From: Clostridiales bacterium
GTDB lineage: Bacteria; Bacillota; Clostridia; Christensenellales; Aristaeellaceae
Assembly (NCBI GenBank): GCA_015056365.1
Contig: SVGM01000013.1
Span: 1 to 64,000 of the forward strand
Length of the DNA stretch: 64,000 nt
Reading direction: 5' to 3'
The notes below the pieces were generated by a model. It was not told the DNA's origin. It saw nothing but the letters and a program-made list of their open reading frames with translations, and searched no databases. The translations under genes were made by a program, and so were the position numbers. Below are positions 45,093 through 52,203 of the stretch, in pieces (positions within the stretch are counted from its first letter, which is position 1; each line of letters begins with the position of its first letter).

Positions 45093-45617
45093 ATGGCTTT
45101 GACGATTGACGATATCTATGACAAAGAGTTTGCCCTTAAGGGCGGCGGATATGATCGTGACGATGTAGACCAGTTCCTGGATGACATCTGCGACGAAATG
45201 ACCAATATGCTGGAGCGTATCAATGACCTGGAAAGCAAGCTGACCCGCGCTCAGGAAGACCTGCAGGCTGCTCAGGAGATGCAGGCCAATATTCCCGTAC
45301 AGGAGCCCGTGGCGCAGGAGCCTGCCTCCTTCACTCTGGGCAGCACCCTGGAAAGCATGTTCCGCAAAGCCGAATCCGTTGCTGACGAGGCTGTCAAGGA
45401 AGCGGAGCAGCGCGCTGAGAGCATCGTGAAGGAAGCCGAAGAAAAGGCAAGCCACATTCTGGATGATGCTCAGGAAGAACGCGAGACCATCCGCAAGACG
45501 CTGGTGGATCTCAAGGCGTCAGCTTCCGAGTATCGCCGTTCCTTCATGGAAATGCTGGATAAGCATCGCCAGGCGCTGGAAAGCACCGAAGGTATTTTCG
45601 ACGTGGAAGAAGCCTGA
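45093..45617 (+). CDS. divIVA: DivIVA-family cell division/polarity protein
   Basis: 174 residues. LTIDDIYDKEFALKGGGYDRDDVDQFLDDI is the membrane-curvature-binding N-terminal domain; the rest is coiled coil (about 30-75 and 95-160) split by a Pro/Gln linker. DivIVA marks poles and septa. AAGGAG lies 7 bases before the chosen ATG; an ATG six bases earlier is too close. Last gene of the division cluster. Confidence 0.93.
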   Translation: MALTIDDIYDKEFALKGGGYDRDDVDQFLDDICDEMTNMLERINDLESKLTRAQEDLQAAQEMQANIPVQEPVAQEPASFTLGSTLESMFRKAESVADEAVKEAEQRAESIVKEAEEKASHILDDAQEERETIRKTLVDLKASASEYRRSFMEMLDKHRQALESTEGIFDVEEA

Positions 45618-45626
45618 GGTTGATTG

Positions 45627-45666
45627 AAAAACCGGCTGTCACCAATAAGGTGGCAGCCGGTTTTTC
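45627..45666 (+). terminator. terminator of the division cluster
   Basis: AAAAACCGGCTG..CACC pairs with GGTG..CAGCCGGTTTTT, ending in TTTTTC. Confidence 0.93.
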
Positions 45667-45702
45667 ATATGGGACGACTTTGGAAAATGAATCGGCTCGT
45701 TG

Positions 45703-46554
45703 TCAGGTGTTGAGTTGGCAGCGAAGGATCTGCAGGTGTAGGGTGATCTCGCTTAGTACTGTATTTTCCAGCACCTGCTGCGGCACGGAGAAGCCCATGG
45801 GCGTCATGGCAAGGAAGCACCGGGACTGTTCAGGGGTAAGGGGATAGGTCTTGCGGATGGAGATTTGCTCGATGATCCGGGCGTTGCGCTGAAGATGATC
45901 CACAACCCGCTGATTGCTGTACTGCTCCTGACGCAGGTGCTGCTGGTATGCCGAGCGGATCTCGCAGAGGTAATCTGTATCCGGGATCACCTTGATCATC
46001 TCACCGCCCGGAGCCAGCACACGGCGGAACTCATCGTAGTTCGCCGGGGTGAACACATCCAGCACATAGTCAAGCTGCTGGCTGGCGACCGGAAGGCGTT
46101 TGAGATCAGCAATGAGCCACAGAACGTCTCCCGGCTTTCGGGCGGCAGCCTTGATGCCGTCACGGCTCAGGTCCACGCCCAGCACACTGGCCTGAGGGAA
46201 GGACTGGGCCAGCTGGCGGGCATAGTAGCCTTCTCCGCAGCCAGCGTCCAGTAAGGAAAAAGGCTGATCACCGCGGTTTGCTTTCAGCATGGCGGAGATG
46301 GCGTCCAGCACAGGCTGATAAAACCCGTCTTCCAGCACCTGGCTTCGGCAGTTGAACAGATCAGCGTCATATTTTTCGCGTCTCTGATCGTGCTGGGGCG
46401 CAAGGTTCACGTAGCCCTTGGCGCACAGGTCATAGCAGTGACCGTTGGCACATTTGAGGCTGGCGCCTGTGAGGGAGAATGGCTCTGCGCAGCGGGGACA
46501 GGCCAGCGTGGGCAGAGCAGGTGTCAGTTGACGCATAAGCGATTGCAGGCTCAA
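45703..46554 (-). CDS. RlmA-type 23S rRNA (guanine-N1) methyltransferase
   Basis: 283 residues. The N-terminal zinc ribbon is Cys19-x2-Cys22 with Cys35 and Cys40 (LACPRC.., LKCANGHCYD), followed by AKGYVNLAPQ, the RlmA signature. SAM motif LLDAGCGEGYYARQL; VLAPGGEMIKVIPD and HLQRNARIIEQI-type C-terminus. RlmA(I/II) methylate G745 or G748; the subgroup is uncertain, and the tylosin-resistance type TlrB belongs here. TTG start at 46554 fits AAAGGA; ATG at 46536 is possible. Confidence 0.88.
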   Translation of the reverse strand: MSLQSLMRQLTPALPTLACPRCAEPFSLTGASLKCANGHCYDLCAKGYVNLAPQHDQRREKYDADLFNCRSQVLEDGFYQPVLDAISAMLKANRGDQPFSLLDAGCGEGYYARQLAQSFPQASVLGVDLSRDGIKAAARKPGDVLWLIADLKRLPVASQQLDYVLDVFTPANYDEFRRVLAPGGEMIKVIPDTDYLCEIRSAYQQHLRQEQYSNQRVVDHLQRNARIIEQISIRKTYPLTPEQSRCFLAMTPMGFSVPQQVLENTVLSEITLHLQILRCQLNT

Positions 46555-46646
46555 AGATCAACGCATCCTTTCGTAGGAAGTGAGGCAGTTTTGGCTCTTT
46601 CCTGATTATGCCACAAAAAGAATGGCCTCACAAGAAAAACGGAAGC

Positions 46647-46689
46647 AAAAGAAACCGCTCTTGACTTTGCAATCAAAAGCGGTTTCTTT
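46647..46689 (-). terminator. terminator of the tRNA operon
   Basis: AAAGAAACCGCT and AGCGGTTTCTTT around an 18-base loop, followed on the minus strand by TTTGCTTCCGTTTTT. Confidence 0.85.
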
Positions 46690-46691
46690 GT

Positions 46692-46765
46692 TGGAGCGGG
46701 TGATGGGAATCGAACCCACGTAACCAGCTTGGAAGGCTGGGGCTCTACCATTGAGCTACACCCGC
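46692..46765 (-). tRNA. tRNA-Gly (anticodon TCC)
   Basis: 74 bases including encoded CCA. Acceptor GCGGGTG/CACCCGC, anticodon loop CTTCCAA, T-arm with GGTTCGATTCC. Last gene of the four-tRNA transcript. Confidence 0.97.
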
Positions 46766-46808
46766 CTGCGCAGGGAGTGGGGGAGACCCGGTCACCGTTA
46801 ACAGAAAG

Positions 46809-46883
46809 TGGAGCGGTAGACGAGATTCGAACTCGCGACATCCACCTTGGCAAGGTGGCACTCTACCACTGAGCTACTACCGC
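46809..46883 (-). tRNA. tRNA-Gly (anticodon GCC)
   Basis: 75 bases including encoded CCA. Acceptor GCGGTAG/CTACCGC, anticodon loop TTGCCAA, T-arm GAGTTCGAATCTC. Confidence 0.97.
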
Positions 46884-46915
46884 ACGTCCACAAGATCTGT
46901 TTGCAAGCAAAGCGT

Positions 46916-46998
46916 TGGTGCGGGCGAAGAGACTCGAACTCTTACGCCGTAGGCACTGGAACCTAAATCCAGCGCGTCTGCCATTCCGCCACGCCCGC
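46916..46998 (-). tRNA. tRNA-Leu (anticodon TAG)
   Basis: 83 bases including encoded CCA, with the long variable arm of type II tRNAs. Acceptor GCGGGCG/CGCCCGC, anticodon loop TTTAGGT. Confidence 0.96.
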
Positions 46999-47023
46999 AG
47001 GGTTACCTTCACTCAGAAAGGGA

Positions 47024-47099
47024 TGGTGACCCATCGGAGATTCGAACTCCGGACACCTTGATTAAAAGTCAAGTGCTCTGCCAACTGAGCTAATGGGTC
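47024..47099 (-). tRNA. tRNA-Lys (anticodon TTT)
   Basis: 76 bases including encoded CCA. Acceptor GACCCAT/ATGGGTC, anticodon loop CTTTTAA, T-arm GAGTTCGAATCTC. First gene of the tRNA transcript. Confidence 0.97.
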
Positions 47100-47171
47100 A
47101 CACCGGGGTGTTACAGCTGATCGGCATTAGACCCCTTGACGATGGCCGAGGTTGTTCAAACCACGAGTGAT

Positions 47172-47200
47172 ATATTAGCATGGATTGGTTTTTGTGTCAA
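47172..47200 (-). promoter_or_regulatory. promoter of the tRNA operon
   Basis: TTGACA, 17-base spacer, TAATAT on the minus strand, about 70 bases before tRNA-Lys. Confidence 0.9.
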
Positions 47201-47263
47201 CCCCTTTTTTGAAAAAAGAGCAAAGCGAGCGGAAAGGCAGGCAAGCGCTCGCTTTTGCGGGGA

Positions 47264-47749
47264 CTATGGCAGGCAGACGACCCTGCCAGGGGTAAAATCT
47301 TCAGGGGCTAAAGTAGGATTTGCGATCAGCAGAAGCGAAGGCTGGATCCCTTCTGTTTCTACCAGTGTCTGCAAACTTTCACCTACTCCCATCACATAGG
47401 ATCGTGTGCCGCTGGGGCACAGCCTGCGGCTGAACGCCGGAGGGATGCAGTAGGGCGTACCCGGTGAGAGGCGACTAGTAGGCAGCGAAGGATTGGCAAA
47501 ACGCATTGCCTGATAGGATACGTTGTTTTCCAGAAGCAAATCGGTAAAGGTTTGCCCGCCGCGGGTGATTCCTACGGCGTAGCCAAGCGGACAGCGGAAA
47601 ACGCCGGTGTTGCCACCGGGCAGCGATGGCGTTGGCAATCCCTGCGGACCTTCCGTCCCTTCGGCAGGCTGGTTATCACCGGGAAGAGACGGCGTTGGCA
47701 ATTCATCGGGTCCCAGTCCGGGCTCGGCAGGGATATCGATCATGGTCAT
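47264..47749 (-). CDS. LysM-domain protein with proline-rich repeats
   Basis: 161 residues. The N-terminus has no signal peptide and carries two LPTPSLPG(D/G)N units. A LysM-like domain follows (TFTDLLLENNVSYQAMRFANPSLPTSRLSPGTPYCIPP) and a second, partial one at the C-terminus (ESLQTLVETEGIQPSLLLIANPTL..FTPGRVVCLP). Signal-less LysM proteins in spore formers are often coat or cortex proteins; that is only a suggestion. ATG at 47749 follows AAGGAG. Confidence 0.8.
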   Translation of the reverse strand: MTMIDIPAEPGLGPDELPTPSLPGDNQPAEGTEGPQGLPTPSLPGGNTGVFRCPLGYAVGITRGGQTFTDLLLENNVSYQAMRFANPSLPTSRLSPGTPYCIPPAFSRRLCPSGTRSYVMGVGESLQTLVETEGIQPSLLLIANPTLAPEDFTPGRVVCLP

Positions 47750-47825
47750 AAGCAGCACTCCTTGTTGATTCCGTCGAAAGAAGCTTCTCGATGATATCCT
47801 ATGCATTCCGAACGCTTTCGTGCGG

Positions 47826-47854
47826 TTGACGAAGCGGCTACGGCGTGCTATATT
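47826..47854 (+). promoter_or_regulatory. promoter of the DUF3877-type gene
   Basis: TTGACG, 17-base spacer, TATATT, 26 bases before the ATG. Confidence 0.8.
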
Positions 47855-47880
47855 GAGCGCGAAACACAAGGAGGTAGCGC

Positions 47881-48423
47881 ATGATTCATCAGCCGCTTTT
47901 GCAGGATATCACCGATCAGATCAAGGAAGCGCAGATCAAGCTGGGCTTCAGCCCCAATGCCGTCAGGCTGTACTACACGGTTCCTTCCCTTTGCAGGCTT
48001 ACCGGCGCCGTGGCCGATGACGCGGAGAGCCTGTGCAGGCTGCTGAGCGGAGAGGCATTCTTTTCGTCCAGCCCGCTGGGTGCGCTCACATTTGTCCCTG
48101 ACAGTGATCGTATCGCAGTTACCACGCCTGCCCAGGGGGTACGTTATGTGCATGAACATGTGGATGCGCCGGCTTTTTTGCTTGCGCTCATTGGTTTGTT
48201 TGCGGGGCATCATCATGTGTCGGTAGAGGAGCTGACGGCGCTGTTTGCGTCCCAGCAGAGCCCCTATGCCCGGCTGGATATGCCGCCCGGGAATGATTTC
48301 AGCTTTGCCCTCTACTTCCCGGACGGGCAGCCCGACCGGTATTATTATTTCATCAGCGAGGAGATGGGGCATCTCAGCTACCACCGCTTCCGCCCGGAAG
48401 ATGCGCTGCCGTATCTTTCCTGA
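47881..48423 (+). CDS. DUF3877-type protein of unknown function
   Basis: 180 residues, soluble. The start LLQDITDQIKEAQIKLGFSPNAVRLYYTVPSL resembles the DUF3877 family of clostridial proteins; DFSFALYFPDGQPDRYYYFISEEMGHLSYHRF is the other conserved-looking block. No catalytic motif is evident. AAGGAGG precedes the ATG. Single-gene transcript. Confidence 0.65.
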   Translation: MIHQPLLQDITDQIKEAQIKLGFSPNAVRLYYTVPSLCRLTGAVADDAESLCRLLSGEAFFSSSPLGALTFVPDSDRIAVTTPAQGVRYVHEHVDAPAFLLALIGLFAGHHHVSVEELTALFASQQSPYARLDMPPGNDFSFALYFPDGQPDRYYYFISEEMGHLSYHRFRPEDALPYLS

Positions 48424-48429
48424 GAATGC

Positions 48430-48469
48430 GAAAAGCCGTCTGATCCCAACGAAGATCAGACGGCTTTTC
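48430..48469. terminator. bidirectional terminator
   Basis: GAAAAGCCGTCTGATC and GATCAGACGGCTTTTC around a 7-8-base loop between convergent genes. Confidence 0.92.
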
Positions 48470-48480
48470 AAGTGGAAACA

Positions 48481-48732
48481 TCAGCCCTGAAGGCCGTTTT
48501 CCTGACGTTCCATGTTCTCCACGACCACGTCGTAGATATCGCCCAGAGAAGCACAGTACTCCAGCAACTGCCAGGGCTCGTTGGTATGGAAATGGATCTT
48601 GATCAGGTCTTCGTCGCCAACGGCCAGCAGGCAGTCGCCCTTGAGATTGGCAGTGATGTAATCGTTAATCGCGTCTTCGTCCAGATTGTGGCCTTCGATG
48701 AGCAGCTGGGTATCAAATTTGAATTCAAGCAT
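48481..48732 (-). CDS. stand-alone domain related to the C-terminal part of FakA (DAK-like kinase)
   Basis: 83 residues. The sequence FDTQLLIEG..EDAINDYITANLKGDCLLAVGDEDLIKIHFHTNEPWQLLEYCASLGDIYDVVVENMERQ follows the pattern of the domain that comes after the DhaL kinase part in FakA/YloV (VVGDDDLVKVHVHT..PGxVLEYGxxxGEL..IKIxNMREQ). Here it is encoded alone, without kinase or DegV partner nearby. Possible roles are a regulator or fatty-acid-kinase accessory; neither is shown. ATG at 48732 is set by AAGGAG spacing. Confidence 0.75.
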   Translation of the reverse strand: MLEFKFDTQLLIEGHNLDEDAINDYITANLKGDCLLAVGDEDLIKIHFHTNEPWQLLEYCASLGDIYDVVVENMERQENGLQG

Positions 48733-48778
48733 TGTCAATACTCCTTGTCAAATGGTGATCTGTAAATGAGACAGGAAT

Positions 48779-48807
48779 ATTATAGCGTATTTATGGGCTG
48801 GTGGCAA
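48779..48807 (-). promoter_or_regulatory. promoter of the FakA-like domain gene
   Basis: TTGCCA, 17-base spacer, TATAAT on the minus strand, about 45 bases before the ATG. Confidence 0.8.
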
Positions 48808-48843
48808 CCGTGGCTTTGGCGGCGTGAAACCTGCCGACCCATA

Positions 48844-48871
48844 TTGACAATACGGAAAAGTATGCTAATAT
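48844..48871 (+). promoter_or_regulatory. promoter of the xylanase gene
   Basis: TTGACA, 16-base spacer, extended TGCTAATAT, 43 bases before the ATG. Confidence 0.85.
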
Positions 48872-48914
48872 GTTCACAAATCCGTTCGCTAATTGAATAA
48901 GGAGGAATGATTAT

Positions 48915-50138
48915 ATGGATCGCTATGCTCATCGCCGTTCAAGCAGCGTTGTAACGCTTAAGGATGCTCAGGGTACCCCCATGGCTGGCCGCAAAGTCGA
49001 AATCGACCTGGCACAGCATGAATTCCTGTTTGGCTGCGGCGCTTTTTGGTCTCTGGATCTGCTCAATCCCAATGCTCCCGCTCCCTTGAAGGAAAAAGCA
49101 CAGGCGTACTGGGGAACCTGGAAAGAAGTGTTCAACTACGCCACGCTGCCCTTCTATCAGGGGCGCTACGAGCCCCGTGAGGGCGTGACCCGCGAGGAAG
49201 ACACCCTGCGTGCCGCCAAATTCCTCAAGGAAAACGGCGTGACCGTCAAGGGCCATCCCCTGTGCTGGCACACTGCCTCTGCACTGTGGCTGCTGGAGAA
49301 GGATGACGACGCTGTGCTGGAGAATCAGCTCGCACGTATCCGCCGCGAGATCAGCGCGTTCCACGACTATATCACCCTGTGGGACGTGATCAATGAAGTA
49401 GTGATCATGCCGATCTTTGAAAAGCAAGAAAACGCCATCACCCGTCTGTGCCAGAAGATGGGCCGTGTGCCGCTGGTGAAGGCTGTGTTTGATATGGCGC
49501 GCCAGATGGATCCCAACGCCACGCTGCTGCTCAATGACTTCAACACCAGCGAGAACTATCGCCAGCTCATCGAAGACTGCCTGGCTGCCGGCGTGCCCAT
49601 CGACGTGATCGGTATTCAGTCCCATCAGCATCAGGGCTTCTGGGGCATGGACAAGCTTCACGAGGTGCTGGATCGCTTCGCCTCCTTCGGCAAGACCATC
49701 CATTTCACCGAGAATACGTTTGTCTCTGGTGATCTGATGCCTCCGGAGATCGTCGACCTGAACGACTTCCAGGTGCCCGAGTGGCCCACTACCCCCGAAG
49801 GAGAAGATCGTCAGGCAGACGACCTTCTGACCATGGTGGATACCCTCTTTGCTCATCCGCTGGTGGAAGCGTTCACCAACTGGGACTTTGAAGACGGCGC
49901 CTGGCTGGGCGCTCCCTCCGGTCTGGTTCGCCGTGACGGCAGCGTGAAGCCCTCCTACGAGGCGCTCAAGCAGCGTGTCCGCAAGGATTGGCACACCAGC
50001 GCCACGCTGATGACCGACGAGCAGGGTCGCGTGACCGTGGACGGCTTCCGCGGTACCTACACCCTCAAGTGCGACGGCAAGGAAACCAGCTTTGTCCTGT
50101 CCAAGGACGCTGCTGAGCAGACCATTCAGCTTGGCTGA
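48915..50138 (+). CDS. glycoside hydrolase family 10 enzyme (endo-1,4-beta-xylanase type), cytoplasmic
   Basis: GH10 enzymes cleave beta-1,4-xylan or short xylo-oligosaccharides. 407 residues; acid/base Glu161 in WDVINEVV, nucleophile Glu266 in HFTENTF, plus KGHPLCWHT, IGIQSHQHQ and a late TNWDFEDGAW motif. No signal peptide, membrane helix or carbohydrate-binding module is visible; a short beta-sandwich-like N-terminus (TLKDAQGTPMAGRKVEI) precedes the barrel. It probably acts on imported oligosaccharides. No sugar transporter lies nearby. AAGGAGG before the ATG; single-gene unit. Confidence 0.93.
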   Translation: MDRYAHRRSSSVVTLKDAQGTPMAGRKVEIDLAQHEFLFGCGAFWSLDLLNPNAPAPLKEKAQAYWGTWKEVFNYATLPFYQGRYEPREGVTREEDTLRAAKFLKENGVTVKGHPLCWHTASALWLLEKDDDAVLENQLARIRREISAFHDYITLWDVINEVVIMPIFEKQENAITRLCQKMGRVPLVKAVFDMARQMDPNATLLLNDFNTSENYRQLIEDCLAAGVPIDVIGIQSHQHQGFWGMDKLHEVLDRFASFGKTIHFTENTFVSGDLMPPEIVDLNDFQVPEWPTTPEGEDRQADDLLTMVDTLFAHPLVEAFTNWDFEDGAWLGAPSGLVRRDGSVKPSYEALKQRVRKDWHTSATLMTDEQGRVTVDGFRGTYTLKCDGKETSFVLSKDAAEQTIQLG

Positions 50139-50147
50139 TCAACAATG

Positions 50148-50182
50148 GCCTCCCGTGCTTCAAAGAGCGTGGGAGGCTTTTT
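50148..50182 (+). terminator. terminator of the xylanase gene
   Basis: GCCTCCCGTGCT and AGCGTGGGAGGC (two wobble pairs) followed by TTTTTG. Confidence 0.9.
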
Positions 50183-50183
50183 G

Positions 50184-50212
50184 TTGCACCAAGGCGGCAT
50201 ATGCGGTACAAT
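50184..50212 (+). promoter_or_regulatory. promoter of the isochorismatase-like gene
   Basis: TTGCAC, 17-base spacer, TACAAT, 44 bases before the ATG. It starts right after the preceding terminator. Confidence 0.65.
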
Positions 50213-50256
50213 GACACGGAAACCGGATACGGTCCATGAGAAGGGAGGGTTTCTGC

Positions 50257-50784
50257 ATGGTGCTGCTGATTGTGGATGCCCAGAAGGAAATCACCACGCC
50301 GCGCCTGTATAGATTTGATACGTTCGTCACGAACACAACGCAGTTGATTCACACCGCGAGGCAAAGCGGAGTCGAAGTGATCTATGTCCGCCACGATGAC
50401 GGTCCGGGAACGGCGATGACGCCAGGTACTGCTGGTTTCGCCATCGACGAGCGCTTTCTGCCGGCCCCGGACGAACGGGTTTTTGACAAGACGTGCAACA
50501 GTGCATTTCGCGGCACCGGTCTGAAGGAATACCTGATGCAGAAAGGCTGCAGGCAGGTGATGATCGCTGGGCTGCAAACCGATTACTGCATCGACGCGAC
50601 CATCAAGTGCGGCTTTGAACACGGCTTTGAGATGCTGGTGCCCGCCTTTGCGAACACCACCTTTGACAATGCCTTCATGACTGGCGAAGCCAACTACCGC
50701 TATCATAATGAACACATGTGGAAAGAACGGTATGCGCGCTGCATGTCCCTGGAGGAGGCCCTTGAGCTGCTCAGACGCGGATGA
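50257..50784 (+). CDS. isochorismatase-like cysteine hydrolase
   Basis: 175 residues. Asp7 in LLIVDAQKE, the Lys of VFDKTCNSAF and the Cys of AGLQTDYCIDAT form the usual catalytic triad of the family (nicotinamidase, isochorismatase and related amidases). The substrate is unknown. ATG at 50257 follows AAGGGAGGG by 7 bases. Single-gene transcript. Confidence 0.9.
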   Translation: MVLLIVDAQKEITTPRLYRFDTFVTNTTQLIHTARQSGVEVIYVRHDDGPGTAMTPGTAGFAIDERFLPAPDERVFDKTCNSAFRGTGLKEYLMQKGCRQVMIAGLQTDYCIDATIKCGFEHGFEMLVPAFANTTFDNAFMTGEANYRYHNEHMWKERYARCMSLEEALELLRRG

Positions 50785-50810
50785 AGGCGCTGTACCCCTA
50801 TACACAATAT

Positions 50811-50849
50811 AGAAAGAGGAATGGCTCTTTGCTGGCCATTCCTCTTTCT
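50811..50849. terminator. bidirectional terminator
   Basis: AGAAAGAGGAATGGC pairs with GCCATTCCTCTTTCT; A/T-rich tails on both sides of the stem serve the two convergent genes. Confidence 0.85.
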
Positions 50850-50870
50850 GTTGCAGATCGCAGGGGTTGT

Positions 50871-52025
50871 TTACGTCTGCACGGTAGGGTCACCTGTCTG
50901 CCGGGCCTTTGCCTTGTTCCAGGCCAGCACATACTTACGCATACACCGGGGCTTTTTGGCGATCCATTCATAGTATTTGTCTTCAAAGGTAAAGATAATG
51001 CGGTCCGCACGGACAATGCCCATGTCGGTGATCTGATCCAGCGGGAACCGATGTCCCTCAACGCCAATGGAGCCATCTGAAAACATAAGGCGACCATGGG
51101 CGATGTTCGTGGTACCATGGTCATCGCTTACCTGGCTGAAGGTAACCCAGTCGTCAGAAAAGGAGGGATAGTCGCCCTCATCAAACTGCCGAAGCTGCCA
51201 TTCGTCCCACTGGGCAATGGTTTCAAAGGGCGTTGCGGGCTCAAAGAAGCCATGTTCTGTAAAGCGGAGATTCAGACCGCAGGAACAGAGGATGAAATCG
51301 CCCTTGGTACATAACGTGCCAAGGCGGTTGCATTTGGGGCAGAGGAAGAGCGCCGTTTCCAGATTCTCTGCCAGCGCCTTGCCCTTGAAGGCAACCGGCG
51401 CGTCCTTTTGCTGCTGCCATACGTCCACAGCCAGGTCGCGGTTGATGATATTCATGATCTCTTCCTGCGACATCCCTTTGAGCTCCTCGGGGGAATAGAT
51501 GCCAACGGCTCGTCCGTGCACCTGTCCGCGGCGCGTATGTCTGGCCCACCGGGGTACGGAGAGATAGCCGCCTTCGATGCGGTAGGTCACCAGAGAGGCG
51601 CCGCCATACTTGGCCATCGTGCCAACCGAGGAGAAAATGGGCATGGTCTTGCCGTCCCAGGTGGTTTCGCCTTCGCCAAAGATGCAAACGGATTCGCCGG
51701 CACGAAGCTTGCGCATACATGCCATGGCGGTATCCATGCCGCTGGAACCCTTTTTGCGGGGGATCAGAGCAAAAAGATAGCGGAACGCCCGGGTAAAAAA
51801 GCCCATACGGAAAAGATGTTCGCTGGTGACGAAGTGCAGGTGATGCTTGCGAAAGCTCATGGCAAGCATCATGCCATCGCAGCTGCAGGAATGGTTAGCC
51901 ACCACCAGACAGGGGGTGGTCAGAGGAACTTCCTCGTAGGTGTAGTTGAAACGATACTTGAGAAAAAGATTGATGACTGCACAGGCGGCGCCCCACAGCC
52001 TCCGATGACGTGCGGTTTCGTTCAT
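50871..52025 (-). CDS. PlsC-type lysophospholipid acyltransferase with C-terminal zinc ribbon
   Basis: 384 residues. The acyltransferase HX4D motif is NHSCSCD; FGEGETTWDGK corresponds to the substrate-binding EGT/S block. After about residue 225 comes an extra part not usual in PlsC: a Cys4 ribbon (CPKCNRLGTLC..FILCSCGL) and a beta-rich C-terminus ending EWIAKKPRCMRKYVLAW. Such two-part proteins occur in Clostridia and are uncharacterised. ATG at 52025 follows AAAGGAG. Confidence 0.85.
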   Translation of the reverse strand: MNETARHRRLWGAACAVINLFLKYRFNYTYEEVPLTTPCLVVANHSCSCDGMMLAMSFRKHHLHFVTSEHLFRMGFFTRAFRYLFALIPRKKGSSGMDTAMACMRKLRAGESVCIFGEGETTWDGKTMPIFSSVGTMAKYGGASLVTYRIEGGYLSVPRWARHTRRGQVHGRAVGIYSPEELKGMSQEEIMNIINRDLAVDVWQQQKDAPVAFKGKALAENLETALFLCPKCNRLGTLCTKGDFILCSCGLNLRFTEHGFFEPATPFETIAQWDEWQLRQFDEGDYPSFSDDWVTFSQVSDDHGTTNIAHGRLMFSDGSIGVEGHRFPLDQITDMGIVRADRIIFTFEDKYYEWIAKKPRCMRKYVLAWNKAKARQTGDPTVQT

Positions 52026-52141
52026 AGATATCTCCTTTGCCATCCCCAAGAGTGAGGAAAGCCTTTTCATCTTAGTGCCGTTGCAAAACAAAAGTCAAGT
52101 TTTTCGTTTGTCCTATCTCGCGGTAAAGGAAACGCTGACCC

Positions 52142-52170
52142 TTGTCAATCTGCCGCGTCCGTGCTATGCT
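52142..52170 (+). promoter_or_regulatory. promoter of the Wzz-like gene cluster
   Basis: TTGTCA, 17-base spacer, TATGCT preceded by TGC, 34 bases before the ATG. Confidence 0.65.
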
Positions 52171-52203
52171 TATGTTGGGAAAGGATGCAAGGGAGGCGTT
52201 TAT

